DNA of 64,000 nt from Leptolyngbya sp. Cla-17. GTDB lineage: Bacteria > Cyanobacteriota > Cyanobacteriia > Leptolyngbyales > Leptolyngbyaceae. The stretch is taken from NCBI RefSeq assembly GCF_016807185.1, contig NZ_JAEVYN010000002.1, positions 2,393,367 to 2,457,366 on the forward strand, written 5' to 3'. A model generated the notes under the pieces. That model was not told the origin of the DNA. It saw nothing but the letters and a program-made list of their open reading frames with translations, and did not search any database. The position numbers and the translations under genes were made by a program. Each line of letters starts with the position of its first letter. The stretch's first letter is position 1. Of the stretch, positions 53,000 through 60,148 are shown one piece after another.

Positions 53000-54295
53000 A
53001 TGGTGACAACAGGAATCGAGCGGATAGCCGAACGGGCTCACAGAGAACCAGGGACTGTCTTCAGTGCCCTGATGCACCACTATAGTGTGGAGAATCTGCG
53101 AGCCTGCTTTCAGTCGCTAGACAACAAAGCGCCTGGAATCGATGGAGTGACGAAAACGGAGTACGGACAGAACCTGGAGGAAAATCTACAGGGGTTGCAC
53201 CGGAAACTGAACCAGATGTCGTATCGACCCCAAGCGGTACGACGAGTCGAGATTCCCAAAGAAGATGGCAGCTTGCGCCCTCTGGGAATTAGTTGCGTTG
53301 AAGACAAAATCGTTCAGGAGATGACTCGTCGGGTCTTAGAATCAATTTACGAACCGGTATTCCTCAGTAACTCCTATGGGTTTCGACCCCATAAAGGATG
53401 TCATGATGCCCTGCGGCAACTGCATCAGGAGGTCATGGGGCAACCCGTTGGGTGGATTGCAGACCTAGACCTGGCTCAATTCTTCGACACCATGCCGCAC
53501 CAGGAAATCCTCAAGGTATTAGCCCTGCGGATTCGGGATAGAAGATTCCTACAGGTGATTGCGCGAATGCTCAAAGCCGGAGTCCAAACCCTAGGCGGCG
53601 TAGTACAGGATGAATTGGGTAGCCCGCAAGGCTCGATAGTCTCCCCCGTCATTGCAAATGTGTTCTTGGATTTTGTGCTAGATCAGTGGTTTACCACCAT
53701 TGTGCGCCAGCACTGCCGAGGCTACTGCGCTCTGATCCGGTATGCGGACGATAGCATTGCCTTGTTTGAGTTCGAGGACGATGCTCGACGATTCATGCGG
53801 GTTCTGCCCAAGCGATTGGAGAAGTTCGGCTTGCGCCTCAATGAGGAGAAAACCCAACTTCTTCCCTGCGGCAAGCGGCAAGCGGGTCTAGCCCTCAAGT
53901 ACGGGAGAAAATTCCCCAGCTTTGATTTTCTGGGGTTCACCCATTACTGGGGCAAGAGTCGCAACGGAAAAGCCCGATTAAAGCGCAAGACTTCAAAGAA
54001 ACGATTTCGCCGTGCGTTAGTCACCCTCAATCAATGGTTGCAGCAAAAACGCAATGCTCATAAGCTGCCTCAGCTATGGCAAGCAATCGGGCAAAAGCTG
54101 CGCGGACACTTCAACTACTTTGGGGTCACCGACAACGGTCATGCGCTCTACCACTTTGAAGACGCAGTTCACAAGCTGGTCTTCAAATGGCTGAATCGAC
54201 GGAGTCAACGACGTAGCTTTCGCTGGGAGAGCTTTCTACGCTATCTGGCGTGGCATCCTCTCCCCAGACCTGGTCGCTTAGTGTCGCTTTATTAG
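53000..54295 (+). CDS. Group II intron reverse transcriptase/maturase (no endonuclease domain)
   Basis: 431 residues. RT blocks: NKAPGIDGVTKTEY, RRVEIPKEDGSLRPLGISCVEDKIVQ, FRPHKGCHDALRQL, DLAQFFDTM, GSPQGSIVSPVIANVFLD and the catalytic RYADDSIALF. The maturase X domain follows: LRGHFNYFGVTDN and a basic KRFRRALVTLNQWL region. It ends at RPGRLVSLY, so the HNH endonuclease found in many LtrA proteins is missing; such introns usually insert at replication forks or structured targets. The ORF is intact with no frameshift. The ATG lies inside the intron RNA with GGTGGAAG upstream. Confidence 0.92.
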   Translation: MVTTGIERIAERAHREPGTVFSALMHHYSVENLRACFQSLDNKAPGIDGVTKTEYGQNLEENLQGLHRKLNQMSYRPQAVRRVEIPKEDGSLRPLGISCVEDKIVQEMTRRVLESIYEPVFLSNSYGFRPHKGCHDALRQLHQEVMGQPVGWIADLDLAQFFDTMPHQEILKVLALRIRDRRFLQVIARMLKAGVQTLGGVVQDELGSPQGSIVSPVIANVFLDFVLDQWFTTIVRQHCRGYCALIRYADDSIALFEFEDDARRFMRVLPKRLEKFGLRLNEEKTQLLPCGKRQAGLALKYGRKFPSFDFLGFTHYWGKSRNGKARLKRKTSKKRFRRALVTLNQWLQQKRNAHKLPQLWQAIGQKLRGHFNYFGVTDNGHALYHFEDAVHKLVFKWLNRRSQRRSFRWESFLRYLAWHPLPRPGRLVSLY

Positions 54296-54317
54296 AGCAG
54301 GTGAATGGCTCAATGAA

Positions 54318-54350
54318 GAGGCTTGTGCGGGAAAACCGCAGGCAGGCTTC
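54318..54350 (+). ncRNA. Domain V-like catalytic hairpin of the group II intron
   Basis: Reads GAGGCTTGTGCGG, GAAA tetraloop, ACCGCAGGCAGGCTTC. A 33-nt hairpin with GAAA loop and a bulge matches the domain V shape. The first stem uses G-U pairs, and its catalytic triad position reads AGG where AGC is usual, so the exact register is uncertain. Confidence 0.6.
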
Positions 54351-54590
54351 TGTGAGGGGGAGGTTTCCAACGATGCAAGGCTAAATCGTGTGACACTCTC
54401 GTATTCCGAAAGGGGAGAGCAACGGGGAATACAAAGCAAGCCTAAACATTGGAGGAACCCTCTCTACTCGACCCGAGATGGCTCGACGGGGATGGAAAGA
54501 CTCTCTGGTCTTTAGGGCAGTTGCGTTATTGCCACTCTTCGGTCTGCTTGCCTACCTGTGTTTCCGTCCTCCCTTGACCAATCAATTTCT

Positions 54591-55100
54591 TCAAGCAACG
54601 CCATCTGAGATCGTGCCAAAGCCAAAGCACAGTGTTTCTTCATGATGGTACTCAATGCACCACCCTGCTTGGAGTGACCCAATCCAGGTATCCCAGTCGT
54701 GGTTGAACAGGGCAAGAGCATTCTGCTGCACCGTCGATAGCTGCATCTGCAAAATGGGATTGCGGGCGTTGAACCAGATCACTGTCACCATTGGATTGCC
54801 TAATTGAAACTGCTGGCAAAGTTGCTCGAACGCTGCTACAGTCTGCGGCTCTTTTTGACACTGATAGCAAATACTGCCGGGAACGTTTGCCCAATCAATT
54901 TGCGACCACTGCCAAGGGAACGATCGCTTTAACCACTCCCCACAGTCGCTCGCCTGCTGATCATCTGGCACTAGCCAGGTTACGAGATCGCCTGAAATCC
55001 CTAATTGCTCAATCATCTGCTTAGCAAATTGGGTGTCATGCTGCTGCTTCAGTTGGCGCAGCTTTTGTCGCAGTTTTGCTTGGCGAGTGTTGCTGTCCAT
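54591..55100 (-). CDS. Hypothetical protein, soluble
   Basis: 169 residues. N-terminal ~35 residues are a basic coiled-coil-like helix (RQAKLRQKLRQLKQQ). The rest is mixed alpha/beta with four Trp-rich segments (GEWLKRSFPWQWSQIDWANV, VIWFNARNPI, FNHDWDTWIGSL) and a Cys pair CYQC. No family recognised and no catalytic motif seen. The start lies 20 bases after the FAD-oxidoreductase stop on the same strand, so they probably share a transcript. It may be a small partner or regulator of that enzyme; this is a guess from position only. Confidence 0.65.
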   Translation of the reverse strand: MDSNTRQAKLRQKLRQLKQQHDTQFAKQMIEQLGISGDLVTWLVPDDQQASDCGEWLKRSFPWQWSQIDWANVPGSICYQCQKEPQTVAAFEQLCQQFQLGNPMVTVIWFNARNPILQMQLSTVQQNALALFNHDWDTWIGSLQAGWCIEYHHEETLCFGFGTISDGVA

Positions 55101-55120
55101 TGATGGGATCTCGCTTTAGT

Positions 55121-56653
55121 TTAAGGAAGCCAGGGAGTGGGTAGAAACTGGCTGAGCGTATCTCTGATGGCACGATTGGCATTACGGGCAAGGTCGATAT
55201 GAGGCTCATCCGGTTCAACTGCAATAATTTGGGCAGGTGTTCCTATGCTAAAGCGCTCAATCACCTGGTTTGCAGCCTCAAGCCCAGTTACATAGGCTTT
55301 TTCCTGCGACCAGGAACCATGACGAGTAATAATCCAATCCCCACTCATGAATACATTGGTGAAACTCGTCCTTCCAGGCAACATGTACTGATAGCTTCCA
55401 GGAGAAAAGTGCGTTACCGCTTTAGGCAATCGGATAACACTGCTATCAATCACCCTGGCATCGTGAAACTGGGGAACACAGGTCGTTAGGTCTCGATGCA
55501 CTTTAGCAATGATGTCTTCGTCATCCATCGGCAACAGTTGATTGGCATGGTAAAAGTCGGCTTCAATTACACTGCCCGGGGCATCCTTCCATTCGTCGTG
55601 CAAGGCGTTGAGATCAAAAAATGTCCATCCGGTAGTGGCATCAAACCCAAAGCAGGCATTCGACGGCAAAGGCACCGAAACTTTGCGATCAAACCAGAGT
55701 CGAGTTGCCAGAACATCGATCGTGCCCAAATTCATCAGGTTGCAGAATTGGGGGAACTGACGCAGCGTCGAACTGTTACTCACAATCTTCTGCATTCCGG
55801 TAATCCCAACCGCAAAAATTACCGCATCTGCTTCAAACACCTCCTCTCCGCACACCACGCTAGTCACCTTTGGTTTGGCATTCCCCCCTTCCTCTTGAGT
55901 GTTGATGACGACATCGGTAACTCGACGTTGTGTAAGTACCCGTCCACCAGCGTGCTCAAGTTGCTCTACCCAGGGGCGAAAAATCATTTCTCCCACCGTG
56001 CCACGACACCAGACCACATCGAAATCGGGTTGATGCGCCAGGATAAAGTAGTACAGCATTCCCAAGGCTGCCGCCGCTGAACAGTGTTCTCCCGGTGCAA
56101 ACAAGCCCACCAGCAACATTGGCTCAAACGACTCTTTGTAAAGCCGTGCAGACACGCCAAATTGTTTGAAGAGTTCACGAGCCGTGATCGAGTCATACCG
56201 TCGCCATGCGGCATCGGAGTTGTCAAAATCAACCATTGCATAAAGCAAAGGTAGGGCAGAGAGGCGATCGCTCAAGGGTAGTCGCTTAAATTGGGTATAC
56301 AAAAAGGTACCTAATGGCGTGGGTAGCCGGGGTTCCTGTTGAAAAATCGGCGACTCCACTTCCAAGCCTGCTGGCGAATATTGGGAGGAGCGGGTCCAAT
56401 CGGTAAATGGATTTAAGCCCAGTTGATTCACCAGGGCAAAAATATTGCGGTAAGGATACCAGAAGCCATGAATGCCCGCTTCAACCGAGCGTCCCTGTGC
56501 CGTTTTCCACCCTGCCACTAACCCACCCGGATACCCGCCAGCTTCCAAGAGCGTGACATCGTATCCCTGATTTGTCAGGTGATACGCGGCTCCTAAGCCA
56601 GCCCACCCGGCTCCAACGACGACCACCTTGGGATGCGCTTGAGTTTGATTCAT
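55121..56653 (-). CDS. FAD-dependent oxidoreductase of the phytoene/carotene desaturase superfamily
   Basis: 510 residues. Dinucleotide-binding N-terminus KVVVVGAGWAGLGAAYHLTNQGYDVTLLEA, with the second motif GGYPGGLVAGW, and a C-terminal FAD segment NVFMSGDWIITRHGSWSQEKAYVTGLEAANQV. The middle contains IHGFWYPYRNIFALVNQLGL and LLVGLFAPGEHCSA, typical of the plant and cyanobacterial amine-oxidase/desaturase-like branch. The substrate (carotenoid, terpenoid or other) cannot be inferred. Divergent from the saccharopine-dehydrogenase-like gene, with a 96-base shared promoter region. The hypothetical 169-residue gene follows. Confidence 0.85.
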   Translation of the reverse strand: MNQTQAHPKVVVVGAGWAGLGAAYHLTNQGYDVTLLEAGGYPGGLVAGWKTAQGRSVEAGIHGFWYPYRNIFALVNQLGLNPFTDWTRSSQYSPAGLEVESPIFQQEPRLPTPLGTFLYTQFKRLPLSDRLSALPLLYAMVDFDNSDAAWRRYDSITARELFKQFGVSARLYKESFEPMLLVGLFAPGEHCSAAAALGMLYYFILAHQPDFDVVWCRGTVGEMIFRPWVEQLEHAGGRVLTQRRVTDVVINTQEEGGNAKPKVTSVVCGEEVFEADAVIFAVGITGMQKIVSNSSTLRQFPQFCNLMNLGTIDVLATRLWFDRKVSVPLPSNACFGFDATTGWTFFDLNALHDEWKDAPGSVIEADFYHANQLLPMDDEDIIAKVHRDLTTCVPQFHDARVIDSSVIRLPKAVTHFSPGSYQYMLPGRTSFTNVFMSGDWIITRHGSWSQEKAYVTGLEAANQVIERFSIGTPAQIIAVEPDEPHIDLARNANRAIRDTLSQFLPTPWLP

Positions 56654-56749
56654 GGGTTACGAGATCTGTTTCCTCTGCTTCACAGTATAAGGCTTGCGGA
56701 AATTCAGTTAGAGTTGCCAGTGTAATTTGTTGCTAGGAGTGCTTCTGCC

Positions 56750-58000
56750 ATGTCTGAGCGTTCTTATGATGTCGTCCTTTACGGTGCCAGTGGTTTCGTT
56801 GGCAAGCAGACGGTGCAGTATTTTGCCAATCATGTCTCCCCTAAATCAGTGCGGTGGGCGATCGCGGGACGAAACCGTCAAAAGTTAGAAGCCGTTCGGG
56901 ACGAAGTTGATGTAACCATGGATGTGCTGGTTGCCGATAGCCAGGATCAAGCGGCGATCGACGCGATCGTCTCTCAAACACGAGTGCTACTGACTACTGC
57001 CGGACCCTTTGCTCTCTATGGCAATGCCTTAGTGGATGCCTGTGTTCGCTTCAAGACGCATTATGTAGACATCACTGGAGAAACACCTTGGGTCAGAATG
57101 CTGATTGATCGCTATCATGCTCAGGCAGCAGCAGATGGCACTCGCATTATTCCCTGTTGTGGCTTTGATTCTGTTCCGTCAGATCTCGGCACCTACTTGG
57201 TTATCCGTCATCTACAACGAGAATGGGGGATGCCTTGCCAGCAAGTGAATGCCTATTTTCAGATGTCCGGTGGTTTTAACGGCGGCACCCTAGCCTCTGC
57301 TCTCAATCTCTACAATTCAGCAGGGGTCGCGCAGATGAATGAACCTTTCTTGCTGAATCCGTCCACATCTCAGATTCAAGCTCAGAACGATTCTCTGCGA
57401 GACGGGAAAGCCGAACGCGATCGTGACCCGCAAATACCATCCTTTGATTGCGACCTCAACACCTGGGTTGCGCCCTTTTTCATGGGACCTGTCAATACTC
57501 GCATCGTCCGCCGCAGTTCTGCATTGCATGAAGAATGGCAGGAACCCTATGGATCTGACTTCACCTATCAGGAGTATCTCAAGTTTGATGAGCCATTGGC
57601 ATGGCTGAAGGCAACAGGAGTAACAGCGAGCTTGGCACTGTTCATGGGGGGTCTACAACAATCACAGACGAGATCGCTGCTACAGCCCATCCTACCTAAG
57701 CCCGGTGAGGGACCTTCTGAGCAAACGATGAATGAGGGATGGTTCACCTGTGAACTGTTAGGGACTGCGGTAGACGGGCGTAAGGTACAAGGACTCATTC
57801 GAGATCAGGGCGATCCGGGCAACCGGGCAACGGTCAAGTTTGTGTGTGAAGCTGCCTTGAGTTTGGCTCTGCAAATGGATGAGTTGCCCGGTGGTAAAAC
57901 ACGGGGAGGCATTCTTACGCCAGCAACTGCGTTGGGGGATATCCTGGCAGAACGATTACGTCGGGCTGGGATGACGATAGAGGTGAACTCGTCGTTATGA
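56750..58000 (+). CDS. Saccharopine dehydrogenase-like NADP-binding oxidoreductase
   Basis: 416 residues. Rossmann start YDVVLYGASGFVGKQTVQYF, then AIAGRNRQKLEAV, LLTTAGPFALYGNALVDACV and YVDITGETPWVRMLID; this set matches the saccharopine-dehydrogenase NADP-binding family and the trans-acting enoyl reductase group. A middle GFDSVPSDLGTYLV segment also fits. The reaction is unknown; lipid-chain reduction is seen in some relatives. Its stop overlaps the ATG of the broken nucleotidyltransferase gene (ATGA at 57997-58000), so the two were translationally coupled. Confidence 0.88.
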   Translation: MSERSYDVVLYGASGFVGKQTVQYFANHVSPKSVRWAIAGRNRQKLEAVRDEVDVTMDVLVADSQDQAAIDAIVSQTRVLLTTAGPFALYGNALVDACVRFKTHYVDITGETPWVRMLIDRYHAQAAADGTRIIPCCGFDSVPSDLGTYLVIRHLQREWGMPCQQVNAYFQMSGGFNGGTLASALNLYNSAGVAQMNEPFLLNPSTSQIQAQNDSLRDGKAERDRDPQIPSFDCDLNTWVAPFFMGPVNTRIVRRSSALHEEWQEPYGSDFTYQEYLKFDEPLAWLKATGVTASLALFMGGLQQSQTRSLLQPILPKPGEGPSEQTMNEGWFTCELLGTAVDGRKVQGLIRDQGDPGNRATVKFVCEAALSLALQMDELPGGKTRGGILTPATALGDILAERLRRAGMTIEVNSSL

Positions 58001-58137
58001 ATGAGCAATTGCCCCAGTTTATTCATCATGGGGTCGATCGCTTGCGGTCAGTTGGGGGGATTGCCGCGATCGCTTTGGGGGGTTCGAGGGCAAGGGGCAA
58101 CCATACACTCAAGTCAGATGTAGACCTGGGCCTTTAT
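57997..58137 (+). pseudogene. Nucleotidyltransferase gene, 5' fragment
   Basis: Starts with ATG overlapping the previous stop and reads MNEQLPQFIHHGVDRL...AIALGGSRARGNHTLKSDVDLGLY. GGSRARGN with SDVDLG is the nucleotidyltransferase active-site signature (GS followed by DxD). It is cut at CTTTAT (58137) by a MITE-like element; the fused reading frame stops at 58146. The rest of the gene lies at 59297-60007. Coupled to the oxidoreductase gene, so originally part of a two-gene operon. Confidence 0.88.
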
Positions 58138-58334
58138 CCCTCTTGAATCACTTTCGGGAAAGCAAATTTAGTCAAAAATGCTGAAGCTTCTACACGGCTT
58201 GAGGCTTAGCATATGCAGCTTATTTCCGATATTTCAAAACATTTGACAATGAAGTGCATATGCCAGACAGCAGTCAGTGAAAGACTTTCAGCATTTTTCC
58301 TAGATTTTACTTTAACTAGAGTGACATATGAGGG
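58138..58334. mobile_element. 197-bp MITE-like palindromic element
   Basis: Terminal inverted repeats with CCCTC at the left (58138) and GAGGG at the right (58334), extended as imperfect pairing (CCCTCnTnnnTCACTnTnG). An internal perfect 12-bp inverted repeat AAAAATGCTGAA/TTCAGCATTTTT (58174-58185, 58287-58298). No ORF. Flanked by TTAT on both sides (58134-58137, 58335-58338). It interrupts the nucleotidyltransferase gene. Confidence 0.8.
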
Positions 58335-58337
58335 TTA

Positions 58338-59287
58338 TAGCACTACGAAAGTACGTTAGGACAGTTCTTGAACGCGGCATCGACACAATCCCGAAAGTTG
58401 TCAAATTCATCCCACCGTTGCCGCATCCAGTTTTTGAGCACAAACCACCAACGCTCAATCTTGTTCAAGTCAGGAGAATAGGTCGGCAGATACCAGATCT
58501 CACATCCTGCTTCAGCCACCAGTTCAGTGATGTATTGAGAGCGATGAAAACTGGCATTGTCAATCACAATGACATCACCGGGTTGCAATTGAGGTAACAG
58601 ACATTGCTCTAACCAGATTTCGAATAAGTCTCGGTTGCACGAACCTTCAAAGGTTAGTGGAGCAATCAGCTTTCCTTGACAGAGTGCGGCAATCCAACTG
58701 ACGCGCTCAGTTCGTTTACCCGATTTGAGCGCGTGGAAGCGTTGCCCAACCTTGCAGTAGCCGTAGGCATAGTCCTCTCGGTTATCAATGCCTGCTTCAT
58801 CAACGTACACCACCTGAGCCGTTGGTTTTGTCTTCAAGCGTTCCTCAAACTCTTGACGCTTGAGGTCATCGCGTTCTTGATAGCCGTAGGTCTTTTTTTT
58901 CGACTTAATCCAAGTTTACCTAACGCATCACTGATGTTTTGCTGACTCACCCCGTCTCCCCACAACTTCGCCATTTCCCCTTGGCTCTTGCCGCCATGCT
59001 CTCGGACAAACTCACGAAACCGTTGCCAATCTGTGATTTTATGTCTGCATCCCTGCTGATAGTGAGTAATCGCTCGGCACTCTCCTGTTTGCTCTTTTCG
59101 CTTCAGCCACAGGTCGAGGGTGTTACGACTGATGTTGAACATCTGACTCACATGACTTTTGCCTTCTCCGCGCTCAACTGCCGCGATCGCTTTTTGGCGA
59201 AGGTCATCGCTGTAGGGTCCTGGCATGGGCAATTTCTCTATGCACTCTCATCCCTATGATATGTCCTAGCACTGATTTGTAGCGCTA
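58338..59287 (-). mobile_element. IS630-family insertion sequence
   Basis: About 950 bp, flanked by TA dinucleotides (58336-58337, 59288-59289) as expected for this family. Imperfect terminal repeats of about 26 bp: TAGCACTACGAAAG...TTAGGACA at the left and TAGCGCTACAAATC...CTAGGACA at the right. Carries an IS630 transposase in two overlapping frames. Inserted directly in the right flank of the MITE-like element. Confidence 0.9.
58343..59232 (-). CDS. IS630-family transposase (two ORFs joined by frameshift)
   Basis: ORF A (59232-58834, 132 residues) begins MPMPGPYSDDLRQKAIAAVERG and holds an HTH (KSHVSQMFNISRNTLDLWLKRK). At eight A (about 58892-58899), a -1 shift would continue RKKTYGYQERDDLKRQEFEE into ORF B (58837-58343). 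ORF B carries the DDE residues: YVDEAGID, VIDNASFHRS and LPTYSPDLNKIERWW. ORF B extends 164 residues and ends just inside the terminal repeat. Frameshifting at A-runs is known in this family, so the element may still be active. Confidence 0.88.
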
Positions 59288-59296
59288 TATTACTAG

Positions 59297-60007
59297 CCAG
59301 AGAACCCACCGGATCTCCTTGCTCTGAATCACCTCGCCTCCGAACTGGACGACAAGCATCGCACGAACCTGATCACCCCAATTGGTGAGTGGGGAAAGTG
59401 GATGAATGGTGGGGGATGGCTCAAGGTGGAGGGCATTTCAGTCGATTTTCTCTATCGTGATATGGAGCAGGTGAATCAGGTCATTGATGACTGTCACAGT
59501 GGACAAATTACGATCGACTACCAGCCTGGACACCCCCACGGCTTTGTGTCCTCGATCTATATAGGTGAAGTTGCTTTTGGTCTGCCACTTCACGATCCAA
59601 ATGGCGTTTTAGCCGCGCTGAAGACTAAGACAACGCCTTATCCGGCAAAGCTTAAGCAAGCAACCGTTAACAAATTCGCCTGGGAAATCAGTTTTTCGCT
59701 AGTGGTTGCTCAGAAAGCAGTTGCACGGGGTGATGTTGCCTATGCAGCGGGCTGCTGTTTTCGCAGTGTGGCTTGTATGAATCAGGTACTCTTCGCGCTG
59801 AATGAGGCGTACCTGCTGAATGAGAAGGGCGCAGTCGCGATCGCGAACGGCTTTGCCCTTCGTCCAGCAGACTATCAACAACAGGTTGAGTCAGTGTTTG
59901 CTTTGTTGGCGGCTGATGCAGAATCGATCAGCGAGGCGATCGCTATCCTGGATGAAATTGAGCGGAAATTAAGCCAGTGGTACGGCGATCGGCGGTTGGA
60001 AATTTGA
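59297..60007 (+). pseudogene. Nucleotidyltransferase gene, 3' fragment
   Basis: Open frame beginning PENPPDLLALNHLASELDDKH (after a TAG at 59294), continuing through MNGGGWLKVEGISVDFLYRD (59402) to a stop at 60007; 236 codons. It carries a regulatory/helical C-terminus (LKQATVNKFAWEISFSLVVAQKAVARG, AILDEIERKLSQWYGD). Joined to the 5' fragment by removing the MITE and IS630, the frame is continuous (GLY-Y-stop-PENPPD). The fragment could still be translated from 59402 (ATG), but it would lack the catalytic GS/DxD motif. Confidence 0.88.
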
Positions 60008-60148
60008 AGCTAATTCAACACGGTTACTACGGAGCGATCGCAGCAAGATAACAACATCTCACAGCGATCGCCGATTAGTAGCTGAATGACTATCCTGAAA
60101 CCTGATTCAATTTCATCTGCCAGAACAGATTGAGTAGTCGTTATATCC

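Larger units (their letters stand above)
52505..54472 (+). mobile_element. Group II intron with LtrA-type reverse transcriptase
   Basis: The 5' end GTGCGCCGAGC matches the group II consensus GUGYG. About 495 bases of structured RNA lead to the ORF, including GGTAACGCCCACGGAGCGAAGGGGG, a common pre-ORF element. After the ORF a domain V-like hairpin lies at 54318-54350 and a long domain VI-like pairing (GGTTTCCAA with TTGGAGGAACC) precedes the probable 3' end near TCTACTCGACC. The 3' boundary is uncertain by about 10 bases. Total about 1.97 kb. It is in non-coding DNA beside an IS1-type element. Confidence 0.8.

Noticed and set aside
53000..54295. Diversity-generating retroelement or retron reverse transcriptase
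   Set aside because: LtrA-type RT blocks with X domain and flanking group II intron RNA; no template/variable repeat or msr/msd seen.
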